64,000 nt of DNA. Source: Drosophila persimilis. Taxonomy: Eukaryota > Arthropoda > Insecta > Diptera > Drosophilidae. Below the pieces are notes generated by a model. It saw only the letters and a list, made by a program, of their open reading frames with translations. It had not been told where the DNA came from and searched no databases. Made by a program: the position numbers and the translations under genes. The stretch lies in the NCBI RefSeq assembly GCF_003286085.1, contig NW_020825340.1:186001-250000 (forward strand), given 5' to 3'. This document shows positions 1 to 15,550 of this stretch, piece after piece. Every line of letters starts with the position of its first letter. The first letter of the stretch is position 1.

Positions 1-2059
1 CTGCGCCTCGAACATCTGTCCCAGAATCATGCAACACATATACCCCCTTTTCTGCAAGTGTATCATCAAAATGTTCTTCAAGCGTAGCATTAAATGATGC
101 TTTGGCAGCAACATCATCTCTGCTTTTTAGTTTTCTGCTGCCTCTGGCAACAACAACAACAACAACAACAACGGCAACAGCAACAGCAACAGCAACTTGG
201 ACAAACAAAACCAGTTTTGAAAGTCATTAATTTTTAGCTTGTCTTTGCATTGTTGCTATTGCGGCGACGGCTTATGTATTTTACTGTTTATTTAGCTGGC
301 AACGCTGGTCAAGAGCACGCAAAAACAAAAGAGAGGACACAAAACAGCTGTGCACTAGCCAGCATGTGGGGGAGGGTGGTTCCGCCCTGCACCCCCTGGC
401 CAAGGCTCCATTTTCACTTGCCAATTACTCAGAAGAGCCATAAAAGACAGTACACGAGTATTTGTTTGTGAATTTACTTTGATGTGATAAGGAAAACAAA
501 TCCATAACACATGCATATTGAATGTACATAAACAAATAAATAATATTTATAACAAATGATATGTCAATAATTTACCACAAAATACAAAAATATAAAAGAT
601 ACATAGTATGTATGCATGCTTTGCACATAAATATTTAGCATAGGTAATTTTTATTTTGGGCTTAATTCAATTTAAATATAATTTATGGGAATAATACAAT
701 TGTGATGAAATTCCTTTCTTTGTTTGGTGAAAAAAATGTATCGGTCCTTCGAACAGTGTGCGTCATTAATTTGCCACCAATGTTTTGTATAGTTAACCCA
801 TTTAGAAGTTTTTGGTTCTTTTTGTTTGTTTGCTGTTTTCCCCCAACCAATCCAATGCTTATCGCCTGGCTATAAATAAACGCAACGAGAAAAGCAATAC
901 ACCACAGTGGGCTGCATAATTATAGTGACACTCACAAGATAAGGCTGAGGCATAGCGTATAGCATATAGATATGTACATTTGGATGTAGGGCTGTCTGTG
1001 TGTGTGTGTTTGTATATAGAAAATGACTTTTGGGTTCTGCGATGTCACATTTCCATGTAAATTAAAGATAGTTTTCCATTGAGCTGCAACTTGCAGCTTG
1101 CAACTGGAACTGGACAATCGTAGGTTAGGTTCGAGAGTCGGGTTTTGGGTGCACCCATTGCATCATCATCTTCATCATCCCGGCGGTCCCTGCCCCTGCC
1201 ACTGCCACCACCCCGAGCGAACCGAAACCGAACCTCCCAAATCCCAGGCATGGTTGAGTAAATATGTATGTATGTATGTGCGACGAGGAAGGTCGGTTGG
1301 TTGGTCTCCCTTACCCCTACCCCCTACCCCATGTCCATGTCCCTGCCCCTGCCCTACCCCCCCGTCATATACAACAAGTCGTGCGCTCTCGCTTGCTCGC
1401 CTGCTTGCTTGCTCTCTCACGAAGCAGCAGCAGCAGCAGCAGTAGCAGCAGCAGCCCACCTCTCCCGCTACCACTCCACTTCAATCTTCTCCCCGACTTG
1501 CTTATGTACAATGGGACAGGCAGGCAGGCAGGCAGGCGGCTGGCGGCCATAAGATATGCGCATTTCTTATAATGTCGAACCGAGAAGTACTATTCATGTT
1601 TGTTGGCTTTTTTTTTTTTGATTCTTTTGCTAAGCTGCCACTTGTTTTGATAATATATTTCTTTAACTTATTGAATGCAGCATTGGAATAGAAGTATTCT
1701 TGAGACACTGTTGATGAGTGGATAGCCATAGCACCCCAACTAATATGTAAATCGATTTTAGGTTAGGTTCGGGTTCGGGTTAGTGGCAAAGGGAGTTGGT
1801 GGTGGAGGTGGAGGTGGATGTGGAGAAGGGTGGGGGGCTTGTGGGTGCCATTGTGGGTGGCCAGACAGACAGAGTCGACCCCAAACTTGGTATCCCAATA
1901 GCCACCGTCTGACAGCCACAGCCACCGCCGCGCTCTCCTCATCGTTGTCGTCGCGTGTGTGCGACGTGCGCTCTCTTCTTCCATCTTGCTCTCGCGCTCT
2001 CTCATGCCCGCTCTTCCGTTCTCCCGCTCTCATCCGTACACCGCACACTCAAACACATT

Positions 2060-2090
<31 letters not shown>

Positions 2091-4964
2091 GGCTGTTCTT
2101 TGCTTTTGTTGTTGGTGCTGCCTTCTGCTGCTGCTGCTGCTGCTCGCCGCGCTATGTACACAACTGTACTTTTGATTTAACCTTATTTCTTTGCTTTTTT
2201 TTTTGCGTTGTCGTTGTCGCCGTCGTCGTCATCGGCTTCTAAGTTGCGCTCGCCTGGGATGACTGTGAAGCCTGGCTGGCTGTCCTTATCTTCTGGTCAG
2301 TTATCGGTCCGCAGTCTGAAGCGTCGTCTGTCCCCTTTCCTGGACACCTGGACAGGTGCCAACGACCGTTAGACGTGGGGATAAACTTGAACTTGCATGC
2401 ATGCATATCCCACAGACCATGTCCCATCATTGACCCACTGTAAACCCAACGCCCTGGGCGCTAATTGAATCCCATTTAGCGCTCTATTAAACACAATTAT
2501 GGTCAAGCAAATACATATGGATGTATAATAGCCCCCAATCGTAATGAAAATGTCGCACAAATCGATAAAGTTTTTGTTCACTAAATCTCCTCCATATATT
2601 CCGGGCGATGAGAGGGTGATACAAAAAACACGCATATTGTCTCACCTCGTTACACATACACACATGCGTACGTGTAAAAATTTGCTAATGTGTGTGTATG
2701 TGTACATTAAAAAGCATCTATACAAATTTAAAACTGTATTAATTTAATAAGAAGAGAAAAAAGCTGACAATCATCAAAGCATACAAAAGCACACGCACAC
2801 ATTTACACAGGGCACAGTGGGGCAGAGTCCATTAGCATTAAAGATGATATTTCATCAACGACTATGCGTGATAAGAAGCGATATAACCCGAGAGATAATC
2901 CACACAGTGATGGTTGGAAAGTTTGAACTTGAATAAATTATAAATATTTAGAACTTTGACCGCAGACTCTCTGAAATTAATTAAATATTAATTTATAACA
3001 CAATATTAGCAATGCTAATTTTTTAGCATTGAAAGCAGAAAAGAATAGTTAAAAATATGAATAAAATTATATGGAACAACTGTATAGGAGGTGGTTTGAA
3101 TAATCCCCTCTAACATTTGCCTACACCATCATAGATTTCGACCACTGTAAAAGTCAAGCGAGCAACTATTTAATTTGTTATCAAAACAATCACACATTTG
3201 CCTACTGCATTCCACTGTGCAGAGCTGTTAGTAATCGCGAACGCGAACGCGGGCGACGACGGCCACGAAGTGTTCGAGTAGCGCACAATCTGATGACGAC
3301 ACAAGTGTGGAAAGTAACGAGACTCCGTAGACTTACGCTTGCGGGGGGACGGGCAAGAACAGAGCGCAAAAGAAAGAAGGAAAAAAAGAAACGAACGAGT
3401 AAGCGTGCTCATACGTATGCACGTATGTGTGTGTGTGTGTCGGTGTTTGTGTTTCAATGTGCTTCTGTGTGAGTGCCAACTTTCAAAGCGAGTTAATTTA
3501 TGGCACATTGGGGACGGACAGCAGCCATGGGAAATGGGATGTTGCTGCCGCTCTTCTGCCATGTCGTTATAATTATGCCATTCGATTCGCTTTTCTTCTG
3601 CCAACATTTTGTTGAGGCCGCTGTCAGAACTAGGCTCCGCTGAAGCTCCTCTGGTCCTCTGGTCCATTCAAGCTTAGTTTAGCCTGTCGTCCTGGGGTGC
3701 CTGCCAGCAGTTGAAAAGATTCCACTCTGCGGACGATTGAATTACCAACAAATTATTCGAATCTCAACGAAATCTCTCTTCCCGGCAAGTTTGGCGTTCG
3801 TTTTTATAGGTTTCCGTACCACTGTGAAGGTCGTTCGGGTATTTTGTTTACGATTCAAATTGTGTATTTTATTTTTTATATCCACATGAATATATTTAAG
3901 TCAAAATCAAATCAATTAAATAACTATTGTTTGTGCAATGTTTTTTTTTATATTATTTTTATTTTTTATAATTGTTTTTGTTGTTGTTTTTTTCTGCTTG
4001 TAAATCAGTATTAGCAGGTGAATTGTTGCTTTTGTTGCCTGCCGTTTCGAGTTGTTTGAAAAGTTTATTCACCTTTCACTCTCACGTGTCGCTACGGCTA
4101 CGTCTCTCCGTGTTCGTGTATGTGTTTGTTTGTGTGTGTTGCCAGGTGGTTTGTGTCTCTGCTAGTTCTGAAACTACTAATACACTACTTCCACTAGTTT
4201 CCCCCTTTCGGCCCCCCACTTTCCCCACTTTATTTACATGTAAATGTTTCTTGAAGCCACCGATGCTGCTGCAGCTCCAGAGCGGCCTTTGTATGCGAAA
4301 ATTTCTTAAATCGAAAACGTGACTGGTTTGCGGAAGATAGCCGAGGTCCGAATGGAAATGGTAGAAGTGCTGTGCCTCCTCGACCATGCATACCCACCTA
4401 CAGCCGCAGACTATTTATGCACATCTATATCTTATACGTATCTGTGCAATCGAATCGGAGAGTTGATTTGCGATTTGGCGCAGCTTTCCTTTTTCTGTTC
4501 AAGCTCTTTCTCTTGAGGACGGACCGATGGTCGGACGGACGGACGGACAGGAGGGGGCCTTGGGTTGGGCGGGCGGTCGGCGGCTATCAGTTGCCTCAAC
4601 AAGGTCGTCGTCTCAGTAAATTGAAATCAGGATATCTTTATTTTGTCCCAGCGCGGAAACGGAAAAGGGAAAAGGGAGCAACCGAGCAGTAAATGAGACG
4701 ACCCCTTCACAGTGTGAAAAAAATAAGAAACATATACAACAAACCGTTAGGGGTTAGTGGCTGCTGACATCCGCCTTGAAAGTGGTATGACAGCAAAAGC
4801 AGCAGACAAAAAGGAACAAAAACAAGCCAAAATTCAACCCTTAATGAAATCCCAACGACCTCCGACCCCATGCTATGCTTTGCTTTACTTTTCCATAGGA
4901 TGCCTAGTAATTTGAATCCATATTCATCTCCGTCATTTTCGTTTTTCGTTTCTTCCGTTTCCAG
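1..4964. other. Non-coding region upstream of simj coding exons
   Basis: No ORF here looks like a conserved protein. The stretch holds low-complexity blocks: CAA/CAG runs near 150-200, a CAG run at 1424-1455, CTG-type runs at 2060-2150, and GT/TG runs at 3426-3442. The C+T/GA-rich block at 1900-2240 and the CG-rich stretch near 3225-3300 could be 5' exons or promoters. The first recognisable splice signal is a polypyrimidine tract ending in CAG at 4962-4964, so noncoding 5' exons of simj may lie further upstream. None can be placed with confidence. Confidence 0.6.
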
Positions 4965-5004
4965 TTGCCCAAGATACAGAATCACGACGACGCGACGTGC
5001 GAAA

Positions 5005-9986
<4,982 letters not shown>

Positions 9987-12400
9987 GGCCAGAAAAACCC
10001 CAGCAATGCCAACAACAACAGGAACAACAACAGCAGCAGCAACAACAACAACAGCAACAACAGCAACAACAGCAACAACAACAGCAACAACAACTATTCT
10101 TATGGTTTTCTTGATTAGGCAATTTTATAATTTAAACAGAAAGAAAAGAAAAGAAACAAAACAAAACAAAACAGAAGATGCAGAAAAAAGAACTAATAAG
10201 AAATCATTAAATATACACGTAATTATTAATTAAACAATAATTATATAGAATTATACACATAATACACCATACAACTGTTAGTAGTTTCCTTTTTTTTTTT
10301 TTACCACTTATCCTTGATTTATAATACAATAAAACAAGAGCGCAAACCAAGCCACGAATATATGTAGGAACCGATAAATGAATGAATGCAAACAACCTTT
10401 AAGCTCCTATTAATTGAATATATTAAATATGAATAATAATGAATGCTAGCCGTAAGACGAACTGCCCCGTTTTCTAGGGGCACACCACATCCATCCCCTA
10501 TTCACGCCCGACACCCCCCCAACAGACGATTTTGTAATTGTTAACTCTTTTTTTTGTGGGTAAATGATTCCCATTATCCGAATTGGTAGAGAGATCAACC
10601 ATTTTGTCGTACAATTTATTTAGGATTTACCAGTCGCTTCGTGACTAAATCTATAAATATATAAATTATATTTTTTAATCAATTTTAAGTATGACTAGTA
10701 TTAGTTGTAAACAAATTTTTTTAGGGTATAATAAATTACAGAAAACAATTACACCAAGTCTTGCATTGCCAGCCTACAACCATATACATCAATCATAAAT
10801 CATAATCAGTTCCGACTAAGTCCTTACCATGCCTTATATCCATGTTACAGCTCCAGTTTGAAGTTAGTACTGTTATTTAATTGAACCAGAACCAGGACCC
10901 AGAACCCAGAACACCCTTTCTCCCCTGATATCTTCAGAACTCTTAGGAAAGATCTTTCTACTTCAAAATACATCGAAAACTAAAAACTAATCCTTATAAT
11001 ATTGTATATATATCACATGAAATATCTTCGGTAAACCGAAATTTATATACTCTTCCCATTAGAACAGAACAGATCGATTTCAGAAGCGAAAGCGAAAACC
11101 TCTTCCCGTCGAATCGAATGGGAAGGGAAATTAAACATGATTATAATACCGACTGAATATTAGCATATATGCACTGTAGGAATCTAGACAGACGCAGAAG
11201 CAGAAGCAGAGGCTTGCATACATAAATCTCTATAGATAACGATATACATACATATATATATTTTTGATTTGTCGGACAAGAGAACGGACTGGGAACGGAT
11301 CAGTTTGTAGAGGAGGTTTTCATTCAGGCGAACCATTCGGAAACACAAACCAAATCTCACTTTGGGCATGCGAAATCAAAATGTGATCAAAAAATATAAA
11401 ATTACAACAGAAACAAAACAAAACGAAACAAAATAAAAGCAAAGCAACAACAAAAACAAAACAAAATTAACCAATTAAAATTCGTAATTTTTTTTAAGCA
11501 AAACTAAGAACTAAACAAAGCATTGTCATTCAGTCGATTCAGTGTGTATGTGTGTTTGAAATTCTATGCTAAATGTAAAACAGTATAAGAAAATATAACA
11601 GTTTTTAAACCAAAAACGGTTTTTTCGATTCAAGGACTTCTTGGGGGGTTGCTTACCCATCGGCTACGCAGAGCTATCGATTTAAGTCCATCACTAACCT
11701 TGCATACATACCCGCGCGTTATCACCTCGGTGACCATTTACGGTATTTTATATACTGTTTGGCATATTTTGACGTTGAAATTGAGTTGAAGGTATATTTA
11801 CCGTATCACTTTACCGTATTTACTCATTTATTTTTAAATAATTTCTCTTTGGCGCGCACCACTTGCATCCAGTCGATAGTATCGATGGCCGAACTGCTTT
11901 CTTCGAATCGGTTATGGGCTCATCAAATAAGGCTCTCTTTGAATCGATAGAAAGATTGAGATTCATCCATAAATCTCATAAATCTCAAAATTAGCCAATC
12001 TAGTAGAAAATTGATGTATCAATCGGATAAAATTATGTGTTAAGGTGTGGTTGTCCTAGATAGATGGCAAATCGAATATCAAAATCTAGGCAAATGGTTT
12101 CCAATCCATGACGGAGAACGATTAGCCCATGGTAGACAAAGGGGGTATATTAATACGCCACCGAAAATAATGAAAATTTAATAATTTTAGCGCAGTTCAG
12201 GTGAAAGATATCATGGTTTTTTTACAGTTGAAAAGGAAGATCCCTTGGATCTACAAGAAGAAGTTACAATTAGTAATATTTTCCGCCATTTACCTCAAGT
12301 CGTTGAACTGTTTAAATAGAGGGGACTTAAGTGGGCTATCACACGAGACTTTATAGTGTTGTTGAGGAACAAAAATTGAGTCGACAAAAATCAAAGTCAA
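9987..12400. other. simj 3' region and intergenic DNA before U4-U6-60K
   Basis: The first 110 bp after the simj stop are AAC/AGC repeats and stay open in the simj frame to a TAG at 10116-10118. After that the DNA is A+T-rich with several AATAAA-like signals (for example near 10730 and 11430), as expected for a 3'UTR. From about 11690 the sequence changes to degenerate copies of a repeat carrying GGTATATTTT-like and ATCGAT motifs. One copy, 12001-12090, resembles the promoter repeat at 12419-12626. Confidence 0.6.
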
Positions 12401-12418
12401 GTATTCAACAAGTCAATC

Positions 12419-12626
12419 AAGTAGAAAATTGATTCACTAATCGAATACAATTATGTGGGCACGGCTTAATGTTCTATCTAGCTAATAATATTTGACGGAA
12501 TATCAAAAACGAGGAGTATGCATGATGGAACTTGGGTAATTCGTCAGTATATTCACGGTATATTTTCAACATTAAACGGGACGTTTCGGTATATTTTTAA
12601 GGGTCGATAAATCCGCGGTCACACTG
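12419..12626 (+). promoter_or_regulatory. U4-U6-60K promoter within a dispersed repeat
   Basis: The core has a perfect Ohler Motif 6 match (TTCGGTATATTT, 12585-12596) and a perfect Motif 1 match (CGGTCACACTG, 12616-12626), 100 bp before the ATG. Motif 1 (bound by M1BP) and Motif 6 are typical of TATA-less housekeeping promoters in flies, which fits a spliceosome gene. The whole block is related to the minus-strand sequence 61356-61143 in front of UQCR-Q. Confidence 0.8.
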
Positions 12627-12725
12627 ATCAAAACGTTTTCATTGAGGAATTTTTTTGTTGTTTCTTTCGTTTTTCGGCGAAATTTTAGTTTAAAATTAAT
12701 TCTTTTCGATTAGAAATATCATAGA

Positions 12726-14402
12726 ATGTCCGATGATGACGATATACAATACATCAAACGGCAGCGAACCATCCACTACGGTTCGCTAGAAGAGACGGAG
12801 CGCAAGCGGCAAAATGCCGGCGGCGCGTCGTCTGCAGCAAATGCGGCAACAGCCGCATCAGCCACAACGCCGTCCCAAACATCGGGGGCGGCTGCGGCCA
12901 CACCAGCGGCCACTGCACCTCCTGCCCAGCTGGAGGACATCGAATCGGATGAGGATTACGAGGAGCCCAGCAAGAAGGTAAGCAGCACAAAAGCCAGCCT
13001 CCCACCCCCAACGGCGGCCTCGTTGGCCAACAAAATCAACGATGACTACTTTGATCTTGAGACTGAGATGGAGCGCGATAAGGTGGCGCTTCTGGAGGAG
13101 TTCGAGCGGAAGAAGAGAGCCCGTCAGATAAACGTGTCCACGGACGATGCGGAGATCAAGAGCAATCTCCGTCAGCTGAACGAGCCCATTTGCTTTTTCG
13201 GCGAGGGTCCGGCGGAGAGGCGACGCCGCCTCAAGGAGCTACTAGCCAATCTCGGCGATAATGCACTCAACAAGAAGTCAGAGGAGGAGGAGCGCAAGAT
13301 GCAGCAGCGCGAACAGGAGGCCACATGGTATCACGAAGGACCCGAGACATTGCGGGTATCACGTCTCTGGCTGGCGGACTACTCGCTGCCGCGTGCTCGC
13401 GATCGTCTGATGCGAGCTCAAGAAGCTCTCGTCGTACCCAGTGCCACGCGGGCTGGTCGCATGGTGGAGATGCAAAAGAAGCTTCAGTCCTTAGCTCCTC
13501 TCTGCTCTCAAGTGGGCGACACGCGGCCCGTAAGCGGTGTCGCCTTCAACGAAGACTCGACGCTCCTGCTGACCTCGTCGTGGTCGGGCCTTTGCAAACT
13601 ATGGAGCGTGCCCGACTGTGAACTAAAGCAGACCTTGCGTGGTCATGCTAGCTATGTTGGAGGAGTGGCCTTGCGGCCGGGCGTCAAGGCAGATGAGGAG
13701 AATGTGGTGGCCATGGCATCCGGGGGCCACGACGGCGCCGTCAAGCTGTGGGGCTTCAACAACGAGGAATCGATTGCCGACATCACGGGCCACATGCCGC
13801 ATCGCGTTTCCAAGGTTGCGTTCCATCCATCCGGACGCTTTCTGGCCACAGCCTGCTACGACTCCAGTTGGCGGCTTTGGGATCTAGAGCAGAAGACTGA
13901 GGTGCTGCATCAGGAGGGGCATGCCAAGCCGGTCCACTGTCTGGCCTACCAGTCCGATGGCAGTGTACTGGTCACAGGCGGCCTCGATGCCTTCGGGCGC
14001 GTCTGGGATCTACGCACCGGACGCTGTATCATGTTCTTAGAGGGCCACCTTGGCGCCGTCTTTGGGGTGGACTTTTCGCCCAATGGCTTCCACATTGCCA
14101 CCGGGTCGCAGGACAACACTTGCAAGATTTGGGATCTGCGACGCCGCCAGCCCGTCTACACCATTCCTGCTCACACCAATCTTATTGCGGATGTCAAGTA
14201 CCAGCAGGATTGTGGCAGCTTTTTGGTTACCTGCTCCTACGACTCGACCACCAAGATCTGGTCGAATAAGACGTGGCAGCCGCTCAAGACTCTCCAGGGC
14301 CACGACAACAAGGTCATCTCCGTGGATATATCGCCCAATTCGCAGTATATAGCCACCACATCATTCGATCGCACCTTTAAACTCTGGTCGCCCGATAGCT
14401 GA
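12726..14402 (+). CDS. U4-U6-60K: U4/U6 small nuclear ribonucleoprotein Prp4 homologue (60K)
   Basis: The protein is a component of the U4/U6 di-snRNP and U4/U6.U5 tri-snRNP needed for pre-mRNA splicing. The single 558-residue ORF starts MSDDDDIQYIKRQR. An Ala/Thr-rich acidic segment follows. The PRP4/SFM motif (LRQLNEPICFFGEGPAERRR) starts near residue 144. A helical linker follows, then seven WD40 repeats from about residue 265 to the C-terminus, with strand ends such as CKLW, VKLW, WRLWDL, GRVWDL, CKIWDL, TKIW and FKLW. Length and domain order are those of the Prp4 family. A GTAAGC at 12976 could act as a donor, but the frame runs on without a break into well-conserved sequence, so no intron is needed. 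An AATAAA lies near 14653. Confidence 0.95.
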   Translation: MSDDDDIQYIKRQRTIHYGSLEETERKRQNAGGASSAANAATAASATTPSQTSGAAAATPAATAPPAQLEDIESDEDYEEPSKKVSSTKASLPPPTAASLANKINDDYFDLETEMERDKVALLEEFERKKRARQINVSTDDAEIKSNLRQLNEPICFFGEGPAERRRRLKELLANLGDNALNKKSEEEERKMQQREQEATWYHEGPETLRVSRLWLADYSLPRARDRLMRAQEALVVPSATRAGRMVEMQKKLQSLAPLCSQVGDTRPVSGVAFNEDSTLLLTSSWSGLCKLWSVPDCELKQTLRGHASYVGGVALRPGVKADEENVVAMASGGHDGAVKLWGFNNEESIADITGHMPHRVSKVAFHPSGRFLATACYDSSWRLWDLEQKTEVLHQEGHAKPVHCLAYQSDGSVLVTGGLDAFGRVWDLRTGRCIMFLEGHLGAVFGVDFSPNGFHIATGSQDNTCKIWDLRRRQPVYTIPAHTNLIADVKYQQDCGSFLVTCSYDSTTKIWSNKTWQPLKTLQGHDNKVISVDISPNSQYIATTSFDRTFKLWSPDS

Positions 14403-15550
14403 TTTTTCATATGATTCATTTTTTTTTCATTTCTTATGGTTTATGATCGGACATTTCTGTCCCATAAGCCCTCACACACTCTCCCACAACCCCACTGTTT
14501 TCGTTGAATTACAGAGACTCTTCTAATAGCCAAAACATTTTCAAGTTTTCGTTTTTGTATAACACAATATGTTGTTTTAATTAGGCGAAAGGCGGCATCG
14601 CATCCAAGACAATGCTGTTCGTAAATTTAAGGATTTTTTGTATAGAAATTGTTAATAAAAAACAAACATTTTTGGTATAAATCGATTGCGTTTTCCGATG
14701 GTTTTATAAATTTTGAGTTGTACTAAAAGCCTGATGTGGATATTGCCTGTGCCACAGATTTTCGTGCTTTTGTACTGGGTGTTAATATAGAATTTATACT
14801 ACTTTAGAGGTAGCTTTAGAGGTATAAATGAGACTCAAAATCATTTGTTTGTATATAGTTTTCAATTTAATTTCTTTTCGTATATTCTTGTTGCTGCTTT
14901 TGCGGTTGTATGACAAACTTAGACATTTAATTTGAATTTTAACTAAAATTTAACTACCACAGATAGGTTGCAATTACATACATACATACAATACATGTAA
15001 ATGTACTATGTAAATGTAAATGTCTAGTGTATAACTCGTAATTACAGTTACATATGTATAAGTATAAAAAAAACATACATACATACATACATACATCAGA
15101 TACACCAGATATAGCTGTTACATATACATATATAGTAGTTATACATACAGATTTATCAATTTTTCTGGCCATTTTGCACAATTTTCGATCATTTATCGGT
15201 ATATATATATATGTATATATATATATGTATTGATAGTGTTTCTACAATTACATTTTCTTCGATCCTTTTTTCGACTATAACGTTGAGATTTACACAGATT
15301 TCAAAATCGTATTCCCTAGGTCCTACGAGTATGTAGAATAGGGAAGAGAAGGAGAGGGGTATGGGTATGGGTATGGGTATATGCCACTTAACTAATTACA
15401 TAACTCTTGCACTAGGCTAAAAAACTAGACAAAATGATAACTAATTAACAATTAAGGTTTAACGTTTATTGGAAATCTTGCAGAGTTCCTGCAATGCTTG
15501 TCTGTGTCCCGTCCTGTCCCATCTGATCCCGCCCCAGATCCCGCCTCTAC
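14403..15550. other. Convergent intergenic region between U4-U6-60K and Oatp74D
   Basis: The stop codons of two convergent genes flank this 1.15-kb stretch, so it should hold both 3'UTRs. It is A+T-rich with TACATA-type runs (14975-15095), a TA-rich run (15199-15229) and four or so copies of GGGTAT (15357-15381). No coding sequence is visible. Confidence 0.65.

Noticed and set aside
1783-2175. 130-residue plus-strand ORF
   Set aside because: Translation of GT/GA-rich and CTG microsatellite DNA.
3170-3667. 165-residue minus-strand ORF
   Set aside because: Composition follows CA repeats and low-complexity DNA; no domain, no start context, no splice support.
12976-12981. GTAAGC as a possible intron donor in U4-U6-60K
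   Set aside because: The frame continues without a stop into strongly family-like sequence, and no matching acceptor is needed.
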